Positions 8,037 through 17,471 of a DNA stretch of 46,832 nt are shown here, one piece after another (positions within the stretch are counted from its first letter, which is position 1; every line of letters starts with the position of its first letter). The stretch lies in the NCBI RefSeq assembly GCF_001477495.1, contig NZ_LDTF01000097.1, positions 1 through 46,832 on the forward strand. The letters run 5' to 3'. This DNA is from Sphingomonas yabuuchiae. GTDB taxonomy: Bacteria; Pseudomonadota; Alphaproteobacteria; Sphingomonadales; Sphingomonadaceae. A program made the translations under genes and the position numbers. The notes beneath the pieces are model-generated. The model was not told where the DNA came from. It made no database searches and saw only the letters and a program-made list of their open reading frames with translations.

Positions 8037-10403
8037 ATGGCGCGGGTCTATCGGGTGGTGCTGGCATGGGTGATCGCCCTGCTCGGCGGTTTCTTTGCGG
8101 TGGCGGGCGCCGTCCTCGCATCGATCGGCGGGTCGCCCTATTACCTCATCGTCGGCATCGCGATGGTGGCAAGCGGTGCGCTGCTTGGGCGGGGCAGCCC
8201 GCTGGGGCGCTGGCTATTCATCGCCATCTGGGTCGCGACGCTGGTCTGGGCGCTGTGGGAGGTCGGGCTCGACGGGCTACAGCTGGTGCCTCGCGTAGTC
8301 GCGCCGACGGTGCTGCTGATTCTTGTGCTGCTGACGGGCTGGCGAGCGCGGTCCTGGCGATCACGCGCGCATGCCGTGCCCGCGGTCGCAGCGGCGCTGG
8401 TCGTGGCAGGCCTAGCTGGGCTGGTGTTGCATGGTGACGGCGTGGAAGCGCAGAACGCACCAGCCGTACCCTCGATCGCGCCGGCGCCGATCGGCGAAGC
8501 CGACGGCGACTGGCGCGATTACGGCGGCACGTTGTCAGGGCGCCGCTACTCCGCGCTGGCCGATATCACGCCTCAGAATGTCGGGCGGCTGCAGCTAGCC
8601 TGGACGCAGCGCACCGGCGACCTGCCGATGGCGGCTGAGACCCAGGAACATAAGCGAGAGTATCATTCCGAGGCGACGCCGATCCACATCGGCGACACGC
8701 TCTATACCTGCACGCCGCACTCCTTCGTCCAGGCGATCGACGCGACCACCGGCAAGACGAAGTGGAGCTGGCACGAGGACGCAGCCATCGCTGGCAACAA
8801 CTATCTGGTCTGCCGCGGGGTCACCTATTTCGAAGCGCCGATGGGAACGCCGTGCCCGCGCCGCATCTTCGCGCCCACATTCAACGCAAGGTTGGTCGCG
8901 CTCGATGCCGATACCGGACGGCCGTGCCCGAGCTTCGCCAATGGCGGTGCGATCGACCTGCGCACCAACATGGGGACCTCGAAGCCGTCGGATCAGATCG
9001 GTACGACACCCCCCGTGGTGGTCAACAATCGCCTGATCATCGGCGAGCGGATCATCGACAACGTCAATCGCGATATCCCATCGGGCGTCGTGCGCGCCTA
9101 TGATCCGGTGTCGGGCGCGCCGGTCTGGGCCTGGGACGTCGGCCGTTCGCAGGATGCGATCGCGCCGCTGCGGGCAGGACAGACCTATACCCGCGGCACG
9201 CCGAATGTGTGGGGAGCAATCACCGCCGATGCCGCCAACGGCCTCGTCTATTTGGGGACGGGCAATGCCTCGCCCGATTACTGGATCGGCTATCGCCGGC
9301 CGTTCGATGACCGGTTCGGCTCGTCGATCGTCGCGCTTGACGTCGCGACCGGCAAGCTGCGCTGGACGCGGCAGCTCGTTCACCGCGACATGTGGGACAT
9401 GGATCTGCCGATCGGGCCCTCACTGTTCGATTACCGCGCTCCGAACGGACAGGTCATCCCCGCGCTGATCCAGACCACCAAGATGGGGCAGGTGTTCTTC
9501 CTCAACCGCCTGACCGGCGCGCCGCTCGCTGCGATCACCGAACGGCCGGTGCGCACTGACGGTGCCACCTCGGGCGTGCGGGTCTCACCGACCCAGCCCT
9601 TCTCGACCGGCATGCCGAGCTTCACCCCGGCGGCACCGACCGAAACCGCGACCTGGGGCGCGACGCCGATCGACCAGCTGTTCTGCCGCATCGACATCCG
9701 CCGCGCGCAGGGCACCGGCATCTACCAGCCGATGGGGCTGAACCCGATCATCGGACATCCGGCATTCGACGGGGTGACCGACTGGGGCGGCGCTGCGGTC
9801 GATCCCGTCCGCGGGGTGATGACCGTCAACACCATGGAGATGCCGTTCAAGCTGTGGCTGATGCGCCGCGACGATCCGCGCGTGGCACCGATGATGAAGC
9901 AGAAGCAGGGCGGTGAGAACGCCATGCAGGCGCAGCTGCAAACCCAGTACAACACCCCCTACGTCGCGGTAGTAAAGGCATGGGTGGGAATCTTCGGGGC
10001 GCCCTGCGTAGCGCCGCCTTGGGGCCATCTGACCGCAGTCGATCTGAACACGCGCCGCATCTTGTGGAAGAAGGTGCTTGGCACCGCGCGCGATACGGGG
10101 TTGTTCGGATCCCACCTTGGCGTGCCGATCAAGACCGGCGTGCCGAACCTCGGCGGGTCGATCATCACCGCGGGTGGCCTAGCGTTCATCGGGGCGACGA
10201 CGGACCAGTATCTCCGTGCTTACGACCTCAACACAGGCGAGGTGGTTTGGAAAGCGCGGCTGCCAGCGGGCGCGCAGGCGACGCCGATGACCTATCGCGG
10301 GCGCGACGGGCGGCAATATGTCGTGATCACCGCGGGCGGACACGGCGCTCTGGGTACCCGGTACGGCGATTACACGCTCGCCTACGCGCTACCGAGAAGC
10401 TGA
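8037..10403 (+). CDS. Membrane-bound PQQ-dependent dehydrogenase (glucose/quinate/shikimate family)
   Basis: 788 residues from the ATG at 8037, chosen because GAAGGGGAAG sits just upstream; a GTG at 8022 overlaps that site. The first about 135 residues form the membrane anchor, with several hydrophobic helices (VLAWVIALLGGFFAVAGAVL, YYLIVGIAMVASGALL, and others). From about 155 a periplasmic eight-bladed PQQ propeller follows: DWRDYGGTLSGRRYS at its start, repeated W-motif blades, and the active-site region QLVHRDMWDMDLPIGPSL (His449). Family members oxidise sugars or cyclic polyols and pass electrons to ubiquinone. Glucose, quinate and shikimate enzymes cannot be separated by eye. No PQQ biosynthesis genes lie in the window. 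A decarboxylase-type amidohydrolase starts 42 bp downstream on the same strand, which leans toward the quinate/aromatic acid side (inference). Confidence 0.92.
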   Translation: MARVYRVVLAWVIALLGGFFAVAGAVLASIGGSPYYLIVGIAMVASGALLGRGSPLGRWLFIAIWVATLVWALWEVGLDGLQLVPRVVAPTVLLILVLLTGWRARSWRSRAHAVPAVAAALVVAGLAGLVLHGDGVEAQNAPAVPSIAPAPIGEADGDWRDYGGTLSGRRYSALADITPQNVGRLQLAWTQRTGDLPMAAETQEHKREYHSEATPIHIGDTLYTCTPHSFVQAIDATTGKTKWSWHEDAAIAGNNYLVCRGVTYFEAPMGTPCPRRIFAPTFNARLVALDADTGRPCPSFANGGAIDLRTNMGTSKPSDQIGTTPPVVVNNRLIIGERIIDNVNRDIPSGVVRAYDPVSGAPVWAWDVGRSQDAIAPLRAGQTYTRGTPNVWGAITADAANGLVYLGTGNASPDYWIGYRRPFDDRFGSSIVALDVATGKLRWTRQLVHRDMWDMDLPIGPSLFDYRAPNGQVIPALIQTTKMGQVFFLNRLTGAPLAAITERPVRTDGATSGVRVSPTQPFSTGMPSFTPAAPTETATWGATPIDQLFCRIDIRRAQGTGIYQPMGLNPIIGHPAFDGVTDWGGAAVDPVRGVMTVNTMEMPFKLWLMRRDDPRVAPMMKQKQGGENAMQAQLQTQYNTPYVAVVKAWVGIFGAPCVAPPWGHLTAVDLNTRRILWKKVLGTARDTGLFGSHLGVPIKTGVPNLGGSIITAGGLAFIGATTDQYLRAYDLNTGEVVWKARLPAGAQATPMTYRGRDGRQYVVITAGGHGALGTRYGDYTLAYALPRS

Positions 10404-10445
10404 CACGACCGCGATGTTCGCCACCATAGCTGATGTGGGTAGTCC

Positions 10446-11435
10446 ATGCGCCTGATCGCCATCGAAGAACATGTCTTGCCCTCGTTTGTCCGGAACGCCT
10501 GGGCGTTCGCTCCTCCACCACATGATCCCGTATCGGACATCGCCGATGGCGGGATGACGGGCGAACGTCTGGCGGACCTTGGTAAAGCTCGCTTGGCCTT
10601 AATGGACGAGCAGGGCATCGACATCCAAGTGCTTTCGCTGACCACGCCTGGTCTTCACAATCTGGAGGAAAGACAGGCTGTTGAGACGGCGCAGCGCGTG
10701 AATGACCTTATCGCCGATGCATGCGTCCGTCATCCCACCCGCTTCCAGGGTTTTGCAGCCCTGCCGACGGCTGATCCCGATGCCGCTTCTCGCGAGCTCG
10801 AGCGCGCGGTGAATGACCTCGGCCTCAAGGGTGCTCTGCTGTGTGGACGCACCCGAGACCGTCACCTTGACCATCCGGCACTACGGCCCATGCTGGCCAA
10901 GGCCACCGAACTCGGCGTGCCGCTTTTCATCCACCCTCAGACGCCGGCACCGTCGGTGCGCGCGGCCCAATACGCGGGGATCAGCGAGCGAGCCGATCTC
11001 GCGCTCGCAGCCTTTGGCCTCGGTTGGCATTATGAGGCGGGGTTGGAATGGATCCGCCTTGCCGCGGCCGGGGTCTTCGACGAATTACCGGAGTTGCAGA
11101 TCATCCTTGGCCATTGGGGCGAGGTGGTGCTGTTCTACCTTGAGCGCACATCCGCCGTCATGGAGCGCGCTCTCGATCTCGATCAGTTGCTGATCGAATA
11201 TGCACGCCGCAACCTCTATGTCACCGGCAGCGGTATGTGGAATGCTACCTATCTTCAGCAGTGCCTAGATATTGTCGGTCCCGAGCGCCTGCTGTTCTCG
11301 ACAGACTTCCCATATCAATATCGCGAGGGTGGCGAGCCGCGACGTTTTCTGGAAACCGTGGCTATCGATGAGGCGACGCGCCGTAGCCTCGCATTCGCGA
11401 ACTGGGAACGCCTGACAACAGCGGCAAAAAAGTAG
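10446..11435 (+). CDS. Amidohydrolase-superfamily decarboxylase (ACMSD / gamma-resorcylate decarboxylase type)
   Basis: 329 residues, amidohydrolase_2 family (PF04909). Metal-ligand and catalytic positions of the decarboxylase branch are in place: ExH near the N-terminus (IEEH, Glu7/His9), HP in LFIHPQ (His163), GHWGE (His223) and STDFPY (Asp287). These match the non-oxidative decarboxylases acting on gamma-resorcylate, 2,3-dihydroxybenzoate or 2-amino-3-carboxymuconate semialdehyde. The likely reaction is reversible decarboxylation of a hydroxylated aromatic acid; the substrate is not known. It lies 42 bp after the PQQ dehydrogenase and is probably cotranscribed. The ribosome site is weak. 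Confidence 0.88.
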   Translation: MRLIAIEEHVLPSFVRNAWAFAPPPHDPVSDIADGGMTGERLADLGKARLALMDEQGIDIQVLSLTTPGLHNLEERQAVETAQRVNDLIADACVRHPTRFQGFAALPTADPDAASRELERAVNDLGLKGALLCGRTRDRHLDHPALRPMLAKATELGVPLFIHPQTPAPSVRAAQYAGISERADLALAAFGLGWHYEAGLEWIRLAAAGVFDELPELQIILGHWGEVVLFYLERTSAVMERALDLDQLLIEYARRNLYVTGSGMWNATYLQQCLDIVGPERLLFSTDFPYQYREGGEPRRFLETVAIDEATRRSLAFANWERLTTAAKK

Positions 11436-11480
11436 ATCGTAACGGGATGCGCTGATCGAGCTGCGAGTTCGTCAAATTGG

Positions 11481-11541
11481 GATGAACGAACGGCAGATTT
11501 AGGCACGTCGTTCAGCGGCCGTGCATGACTGAAATTGGGTC
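11481..11541 (+). repeat. Dispersed 61-bp intergenic repeat, copy 6
   Basis: Exactly 61 bp. GATGAACGAACGGCAGA at the left matches consensus; the middle has diverged; GACTGAAATTGGGTC at the right keeps the TGGGTC end. It lies between the decarboxylase and the small Sel1-like gene. Confidence 0.65.
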
Positions 11542-11613
11542 TCCTCAGCGGCTGGGCAGGGCGGCTGCTCTCGCCCAATAGCAGACGTGCATAGCTTGTG
11601 CGAAAGTCGAGGC

Positions 11614-12063
11614 ATGGAACGCGTTGACGACGATACGCCAGCAGACCGGCTTTACCTCAAAGGTTTGGCGATCCGGTATGAGCGACACGTTGGTAAGTGG
11701 CTGCCGATCATGTGGCACCTTGCTCTACGCAAACACGCGGGTGCGATGATCGAGCTTGCAGACTGGTTCTCGAATGATGGAAGCGCCGACCCGTTTGGCA
11801 CTCCCGCAGATGCCTTTAGCGCGGCTGGCCTTTATCGACGCGCATACAAGCAAGGCGACCTGCGCGCAGCTCAACACATGGCGTTGACCTGCTTCAATAA
11901 GGACGACATGGCTGGGTATCGGCATTGGCTCGGTCAGGGTGCCAAGGCTGGTGACGGTGAAGCAAAGCAGGAACGCAAGCGGTTTGAAACTCGCCTCTGG
12001 CACGCCGACGCTGGCAGAGTGCGGCGGCTACGCCCGAAGCAGAAGCGGGACGGGTTCGCCTAG
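11614..12063 (+). CDS. Small Sel1-repeat-like protein
   Basis: 149 residues from the ATG at 11614 (MERVDDD); a GTG at 11587 in the same frame would add nine residues, and the start is uncertain. Helical repeat features resemble Sel1/TPR-like units: AAGLYRRAYKQGDLRAAQ, then YRHWLGQGAKAGDGEAKQE, with an earlier MIELADWFSND segment. The C-terminal tail is very basic (RRLRPKQKRDG). No signal peptide or membrane helix. Sel1 proteins act as protein-protein adaptors, so a scaffolding role is possible, but nothing more can be said. It is flanked by repeat copies 6 and 7 and is convergent with the GH115 gene. Confidence 0.65.
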   Translation: MERVDDDTPADRLYLKGLAIRYERHVGKWLPIMWHLALRKHAGAMIELADWFSNDGSADPFGTPADAFSAAGLYRRAYKQGDLRAAQHMALTCFNKDDMAGYRHWLGQGAKAGDGEAKQERKRFETRLWHADAGRVRRLRPKQKRDGFA

Positions 12064-12136
12064 GACTGTGCCCGCTCTCCACTAATAGGCGACACACAGT
12101 CAGCCCAGCATCTGGGGCACTGCCTTGGTCTCGCGT

Positions 12137-12197
12137 GATGAACGAATGGCAGAAACCGGGAAGCGGTCTGGCAGCTTCGAACGACGGCTTCTGGGTC
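12137..12197 (+). repeat. Dispersed 61-bp intergenic repeat, copy 7
   Basis: Exactly 61 bp and one of the best copies: GATGAACGAATGGCAGAA, CGGGAAGCGG, then CGAACGACGGCTTCTGGGTC. It is most similar to the inverted copy at 30013-30073. It lies in the 241-bp spacer between convergent genes. Confidence 0.75.
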
Positions 12198-12304
12198 TTC
12201 GCGACACCCCATGCTTCAAACTGGCATACACGAAACGCTGCCCAATTCGAAATTGACCGCCTGACCGGCGATTTTAAAAGCTCTTGGCGCTCCCCGTGCG
12301 GCGG

Positions 12305-14902
12305 CTAGGCGGTTTGAAGTACAATCTGCTGGGGAACCACGTTATCGTCGATCCTCCAGAGCTTGAACACATGCCTGCCACGCGCCAGGCGACCTAAACT
12401 GCATTGCATCACCATATCGTTGTTTTTGACCGCGTCGGCCCAACGCTGCTTGGCTGGAGTGTCCTGTTCGCCGCCTGTTGCTTCCAGATGGGCACGCAAA
12501 ATTTGCACTGGCCGGTCATCGATGGACATCCCAATCCGCAACTGGCCGCCACCGGTCACGTCCAGCGATGGTATGAGATGAAGTTGCAGTGTCGTATTGG
12601 CGGCTTCAGGCAAGTCGACGTCATATTCGACGCATATGCCGTCAGAAACGCTGGTGGCGTGATGCCCCTGCGGCAATGCAATCAAGGCACCACGGCCACG
12701 CCCCAAATGTGGGACTGCAGTCCATTCCAATCCGGCGGCCGCGCGCTTCCGGCTGAATGCGGCCGCTTCGATAGTGATCACCCCCTTGGGCGGAGGAGAC
12801 GGCGGGGCGAACTGCGCGGGACGATTGCGGATCGCTTCGGGGACGTCCCCGCCGACCCGGGTGATGCTGGGCATGGCCTGCCGCACCGGGTCGTTCCATA
12901 TGACATAGTTCATGTGAACCTGTGCCATCATGCCATCCCATTTGCCGCCCGCAATGCTGTGGTATCGATCGGTCAATTCATCATCCCGCCGGAACGATGC
13001 TTCTACCTGGTCGGCGAAAGCATTGGCTCGGGGGTCATTGCTCGATGCGAGCCGCTTGTTCCAAGCGGCGGCGTAATAGAGGCGGTACAGGTTCGCGAGC
13101 GCTGAAATCGGATGCTCGACCAGTTGGAAAAAGGCGTCGTGCTGCTCGGGCGCCAGGCGTCGACGCACATCAAGCATCTGCGCTTCGAGCGCGTTCCACT
13201 CGGCGACCAGGCCGCCGAACACCCCGCCATCCAATGGCCCGCGACCGGTCGGTGGACCAAGTGGAAAGCTGTCCTGATCGATCAGCTCCGGCTTGCGGCG
13301 CGCGGCATAGCGGCCATAAGTCGTGAGCAGATCCCCGATGCGCTCCCCTTCGCCCGCGCCGAACAGCGCGCTGGCCCATCGCGCCGGATAGGCCGCGAGG
13401 GTGGCTGGTGTCATCGCTTCCGGGTCCCACGCCTGACGCAGGAAGAAACTGAGCGGGAACTCCATCGGCTTGATGTCGCCGACATTCGCGATCCAGATGG
13501 TACGTGCCCCACGTTGATAGGCCAAGTCCATCTGCTGCCAGATTTTTTCGATCTGGTTGGTATTGATCCATTTGTAATTGCGGGGCGCGCCGACATAATC
13601 GAAATGATAGTAGACGCCGTAACCGCCCTTGCGAGGCGTCGTATCGACCGGCAGGCGTCGGATCTGGCCCCAATTGTCGTCGGAGAACAACAGGGTCACG
13701 TCATCGGGGACGCGCATCCCGTGATCGTAATAGTCCTGTACCTCCTTGTAGAGCGCCCAGACCTGCGGCGTCTGGTCAACCGGGCGGTTGGTCACGTCGG
13801 CGATGATCTTGCGTTGGTCGGCGACGATCGTCTCCAACAGACCGGTCGCGGTGCCCTCGGCCATCGCCTCGTCCCCATCGCCACGCATGCCGACCGTCAA
13901 CAGGCTCTCATAGCCGCGCCCGTCACCCTTCGACATCATGCGCTCGACGCCTCCACGCCAGAAGCGGCGAAGGTTTTCGCCATTGGTGGCGTAGTCCCAC
14001 TTGCCGCCCGTGACGCCTGCCTCATTGTTGCGGTGCCATTCGTCTTGGGCGCGAGTGAGCGGTTCGTGATGAGACGTCCCCATCACCACGCCCATCGCAT
14101 CAGCCAGCACCATATTATTCGGATCGTCGTCGTTGAACGCCTTGGGTGCCCACATGGCGGGCCACAAATAGTTGCCCTTCAGCCGCAGCAGCAGTTCAAA
14201 GACATGGGCATACATCTTGGCGTTGATGCCGCCGAATTTCTTTTTCGCCCAACCGCTAAAGCACGGGTCCTCATCGTTGATAAAGAAGCCACGGTACCGG
14301 ACCTTGGGCTGATCGCGCTGTCCGTCGAACGTCAGGAAGACGCTGCGCCTGCGCATGACGGGCACGTCAGCGAACCAATGCCAAGGCGAAACGCCCATGC
14401 GTTCGGACAGGTCATAGGTGCCAAACACCGCTCCCCGGCGGTCGGACCCGACCACGACGAGCGCGCGTGGCACGCCAGGGAACGGGCGTTCGACGACAAT
14501 CTGCCTGTAAGCTTCCCACTCGCCTTCGAGGTCCGTGACCATGATGCGCCGATCCGCGATCAGGCGATCGATGATCTTGCTTTGACCGATCGCCCCGATG
14601 ATCACCAGCGGCCCTCTGGCCGTCATCGTGTCGGATGGCCGCCCCGCCGATTGTCCGCTTACGCGGGCCAGGTCTTCGGCGAAACGGTCAGCGACATGTC
14701 GGACCGCAGTGTCTGCCTCGGCGTCGACCATGATTTGTGCTGGCAGACCATTGCTGACCAAGCTGAAAGGCTTGGACGCCCGTGGAGCCTTTGCTGTGGC
14801 AGGCGATAACGTGTTGTCCAGGACCAAACTACCACCGGCGATAATCGCGGCAGTACCGAGCAGCGTCCGCCGATCCATCCTCGCCCGAAAATTTGGCTCC
14901 AT
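12305..14902 (-). CDS. Glycoside hydrolase family 115 (xylan alpha-1,2-glucuronidase), Tat-exported
   Basis: 865 residues from the ATG at 14902, chosen because AGGAG lies about 7 bases upstream; the frame runs further up without a ribosome site. The N-terminus has a twin-arginine signal (MDRRTLLGTAAIIAGGS), so it is probably exported folded. The body fits GH115 end to end: a nucleotide-fold-like first domain, then the catalytic core with VRYRGFFINDEDP, NAKMYAHVFELLLRLKGNYLWPAMW, MGTSHHEPLTR, VTLLFSDDNWGQIRRLP and GGYGVYYHFDYVG, and a C-terminal beta-rich region (about 750-865). The family removes (4-O-methyl-)glucuronic acid from xylan. No other xylan genes are near, so it is a lone plant-polysaccharide enzyme here. 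Confidence 0.93.
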   Translation of the reverse strand: MEPNFRARMDRRTLLGTAAIIAGGSLVLDNTLSPATAKAPRASKPFSLVSNGLPAQIMVDAEADTAVRHVADRFAEDLARVSGQSAGRPSDTMTARGPLVIIGAIGQSKIIDRLIADRRIMVTDLEGEWEAYRQIVVERPFPGVPRALVVVGSDRRGAVFGTYDLSERMGVSPWHWFADVPVMRRRSVFLTFDGQRDQPKVRYRGFFINDEDPCFSGWAKKKFGGINAKMYAHVFELLLRLKGNYLWPAMWAPKAFNDDDPNNMVLADAMGVVMGTSHHEPLTRAQDEWHRNNEAGVTGGKWDYATNGENLRRFWRGGVERMMSKGDGRGYESLLTVGMRGDGDEAMAEGTATGLLETIVADQRKIIADVTNRPVDQTPQVWALYKEVQDYYDHGMRVPDDVTLLFSDDNWGQIRRLPVDTTPRKGGYGVYYHFDYVGAPRNYKWINTNQIEKIWQQMDLAYQRGARTIWIANVGDIKPMEFPLSFFLRQAWDPEAMTPATLAAYPARWASALFGAGEGERIGDLLTTYGRYAARRKPELIDQDSFPLGPPTGRGPLDGGVFGGLVAEWNALEAQMLDVRRRLAPEQHDAFFQLVEHPISALANLYRLYYAAAWNKRLASSNDPRANAFADQVEASFRRDDELTDRYHSIAGGKWDGMMAQVHMNYVIWNDPVRQAMPSITRVGGDVPEAIRNRPAQFAPPSPPPKGVITIEAAAFSRKRAAAGLEWTAVPHLGRGRGALIALPQGHHATSVSDGICVEYDVDLPEAANTTLQLHLIPSLDVTGGGQLRIGMSIDDRPVQILRAHLEATGGEQDTPAKQRWADAVKNNDMVMQCSLGRLARGRHVFKLWRIDDNVVPQQIVLQTA

Positions 14903-15088
14903 GCTGCCTCTCCTATTTGTTATCGCTATCATCAGGAGAATGATGGGTAATTGCAAGCTCTTGGCTGTGATACCACCCGACCGCATGCAACCCTTCGCTT
15001 TCTATCTACTGCCATATAGACCGAGCTTTTTCCCTTTTCCTGCATCGTTGCGTTCGCTGACCTAAGCCAACGCCGCTGCCATGATCGA

Positions 15089-15149
15089 CGTGAACGAACG
15101 TCCAATGTTGAGAAGCGGGCGGGAAGCTGCGAACGTCCGCATCTGGGTC
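15089..15149 (+). repeat. Dispersed 61-bp intergenic repeat, copy 8
   Basis: Exactly 61 bp: CGTGAACGAACGTCC, GAGAAGCGG, then GCGAACGTCCGCATCTGGGTC. In this copy the left and right halves both read GAACG..TCC, suggesting the unit is two related half-sites in direct orientation. It lies just after the stop codon of the cyclase gene. Confidence 0.75.
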
Positions 15150-15164
15150 GCATCTGCCAACGTC

Positions 15165-16985
15165 TTATGCGGCCATCGTAGATATGGTGGCTCGATTTCG
15201 GCCTTCGCGCTTGGCCTGGTATAGCGCCGCGTCCGCCGCTTGGATGAGGGAGGAGCCGTCCCGCGCCATCGCCTCATGCCAACTTGCGATGCCGAAAGAC
15301 ATGCTGGTGGCACCCAAGGTGCGGCCGTTCTGATGAATATTGAGTTCCGCAATCGCCTGGCGCACAGCTTCGACTCTCGTCAGCAGTGCCTCCGATGACG
15401 TGCCGGGCGCGATGACGGTGAATTCCTCTCCGCCAAAGCGGCATACCACGTCGCCGTCGCGGAAGCGGCTCTTCATCTCCGCCGCCACCGCCTGCAACAC
15501 GGCATCGCCGGCCTCGTGTCCGTGGTCGTCGTTGAAGCGTTTGAAGTGATCGACGTCGCACATGACCAGGCTGAGCGGGGCACCCGAACGCGCGGCCCGT
15601 GCAATCTCGAGCGTCATCGCCTCCTCCATGTAACGCCGGTTAAAGAGCCCCGTCAGTGGGTCGCGGATCGTCTGCTCGCGCAAGCTGCGCTGCAGGCGGT
15701 GATTGACAAGGGCGGATGCGATATTCTCGGCAAGCACCGTTAGCCGGAAGCGGCTTTCCGCGCCGATCTGGCCACGCAGATGAAGGACGCCGATCACCTC
15801 GCCGCCGGCGAGCAACGGCTCGCAATGGTACGTCTCCGGGTGCTGGACATGTGCACAGACGATATCATGGCCGGGATAGGCGACCCAATGCGCCTGTCCG
15901 CGGCGCAGGGCCCAGCATTGATCGGGCGCGAAGCTGTCCACTGCGGTTTCGAGGTCGCCCCAATCGGCGACGGGGACGAGCAGGTTCCGAGAATTATTAT
16001 GGGCATAAAGGGCGCCAGGAATTCCTGGCAAGACCCGGGGCGCGAAGACGCGAATGATTTGTGCCAGTTCGTCGTCGGTACGAGCTGCCTGCATACGGTG
16101 CGCCATTCCGCCTAACAGCTCAATGACGTCACCGCGTTCGCGGAGCGTGGCCGCTGTCTTTTCAAGGGACGAATTGGCAACCTGCAGTCGCTGCTCACTG
16201 CCAGCTTGATCCGCAACGGCCATGGCCAATCGATCGGCCATCGTGTTGTAGCCGCGCGCCAGTCTCGTGAATTCACTCGACCCCATCGCCGTCTCGATAC
16301 GCGTGTGTTCGCCGTCGCCAAGGTCGGTCATCGCCTTCAGCATGGTATCCAGCGGCCTGCGAATGGCACGGACGAGCAGAGACATGCCGACTAGCATGAG
16401 CAGAACGACAAAGGCGGCGCCGATCACTGCCGACCATTTGCCGATCGTCAGTCGTTGCTCCGCGGCTGCTTGGCGAGTGCCCTGCAGAATACGTTCCTGA
16501 TCAAGGAAGGCGCGTGTGCGTACGGAAAGCTGATCCATCAATTCGCGTCCGCGGCCGCTGGAAATGATCGCCAGGGCGCCGACAAAATCCCCGCGCCGCC
16601 CGCGGTCAAGCGGCTGCCGAAGAAAGACGATACGTTGTGCCATGAGATCGGCGATTTCTCGGGCGCGAGCGTTCTGCACAGCGTTGTCACGGGTCAGCGC
16701 TATGACCCGCCGAATCTTCGTTTCCGCATCTGCGATGGCAGAGGCAAATGAGGAAGCGTAGACCGGGTTGTGGGTCAGCACGAACCCGCGCTGGCCAGAT
16801 TCCGCATCGCGCAAATCCGCCACGGCCTCCGAAGTAATTTCGAGCACGATTGCGGAATGCTCTACCCATAAAAAGCTGTCCCGCGTCTGGCGTGCTGCAT
16901 CCACTAAGAGCCCGGCGAGCCCGGCGACGGCGATAACCACGGTGACGCCGAGCGCAGCCACTCGGGAGGAAAGCGAAGCGAACAT
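15165..16985 (-). CDS. Diguanylate cyclase with CHASE3, HAMP and GAF domains
   Basis: 606 residues. A transmembrane helix at about 8-29 is followed by a periplasmic CHASE3 sensor (about 35-180, with RDAESGQRGFVLTHNPVY), a second helix (about 187-210), a HAMP linker, a coiled stretch, a GAF domain (about 290-430) and a C-terminal GGDEF domain (about 440-600). The active site is GGEEF at 518-522, and the inhibitory I-site RDGD sits five residues before it, so the enzyme should make cyclic di-GMP from two GTP and be product-inhibited. No EAL domain is present. The gene stands alone, read in the same direction as GH115 and separated from it by repeat copy 8. The periplasmic signal it senses is unknown. 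Confidence 0.93.
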   Translation of the reverse strand: MFASLSSRVAALGVTVVIAVAGLAGLLVDAARQTRDSFLWVEHSAIVLEITSEAVADLRDAESGQRGFVLTHNPVYASSFASAIADAETKIRRVIALTRDNAVQNARAREIADLMAQRIVFLRQPLDRGRRGDFVGALAIISSGRGRELMDQLSVRTRAFLDQERILQGTRQAAAEQRLTIGKWSAVIGAAFVVLLMLVGMSLLVRAIRRPLDTMLKAMTDLGDGEHTRIETAMGSSEFTRLARGYNTMADRLAMAVADQAGSEQRLQVANSSLEKTAATLRERGDVIELLGGMAHRMQAARTDDELAQIIRVFAPRVLPGIPGALYAHNNSRNLLVPVADWGDLETAVDSFAPDQCWALRRGQAHWVAYPGHDIVCAHVQHPETYHCEPLLAGGEVIGVLHLRGQIGAESRFRLTVLAENIASALVNHRLQRSLREQTIRDPLTGLFNRRYMEEAMTLEIARAARSGAPLSLVMCDVDHFKRFNDDHGHEAGDAVLQAVAAEMKSRFRDGDVVCRFGGEEFTVIAPGTSSEALLTRVEAVRQAIAELNIHQNGRTLGATSMSFGIASWHEAMARDGSSLIQAADAALYQAKREGRNRATISTMAA

Positions 16986-17130
16986 TTCGTCGGACTAATG
17001 AGAGTTACTTAGCGGTTCGTTACCGCTATCCCGGACTAGATCGTTACCTAAACGACAGGCTGATCGCGGGAGCCAGACCCCTAAGCCGCCCGGCCAAAAC
17101 CGATATCGGCAGACTATGTTGGCTGAATAG

Positions 17131-17182
17131 ATGTTTGATTTCGTTAGCGGAACAGCCGGACGCGTATGCCCGCTCTTGGGTC
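17131..17182 (+). repeat. Dispersed intergenic repeat, degenerate unit
   Basis: Only the right half is convincing: TATGCCCGCTCTTGGGTC fits the consensus AATGnCCGnnTnTGGGTC. The left part is decayed. Confidence 0.4.
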
Positions 17183-17400
17183 TTTCCCATGCGAACGTCC
17201 GGCCTCCGCATTTGTACCAGCCGGGCCAGGCGGGCGGCGGGCTACCCGGATGGCCCATGCCGAAGCCATGACCACCGCTCGCCAGCACTTGGCACTCGAC
17301 CGGTACGCCAGCAGGACGGCAGGCGTTCGCCAACATCGCAGTGTTGGCGATCTTCAAAATCGGATCGTCCTTGGCCTGTGCATGCTCCCTGTAATCGGGA

Positions 17401-17461
17401 GATGAACGAATGGCAGAATTTGGGAAGCGAGCAGGACGTCAGGAATGACCCGATCTGGGTC
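17401..17461 (+). repeat. Dispersed 61-bp intergenic repeat, copy 9
   Basis: Exactly 61 bp: GATGAACGAATGGCAGAA, TGGGAAGCGA, then GGAATGACCCGATCTGGGTC. Its first 18 bases are identical to copies 7 and 10. It lies 10 bp past the end of the lipoprotein reading frame. Confidence 0.75.
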
Positions 17462-17471
17462 GGGCCAGACG

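Larger units (their letters stand above)
16986..17471. other. Non-coding gap of 486 bp with repeat copy 9 and a decayed unit
   Basis: No gene is supported. It holds a degenerate repeat unit ending TATGCCCGCTCTTGGGTC (about 17131-17182) and the well-conserved copy 9 (17401-17461). Between them is GC-rich sequence with no recognisable motif. Confidence 0.4.

Noticed and set aside
13112..14809. 565-codon plus-strand open frame opposite GH115
   Set aside because: Antisense shadow from high GC3; the GH115 protein on the minus strand has clear family motifs throughout.
404..17461. Repeats considered as a CRISPR array
   Set aside because: Units are kilobases apart, not regularly spaced, and there are no spacers or cas genes.
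17401..17461. Repeat copy tested for a hairpin
   Set aside because: Only about four bases can pair between the halves (CAGA/TCTG), and other copies do not preserve a longer stem.
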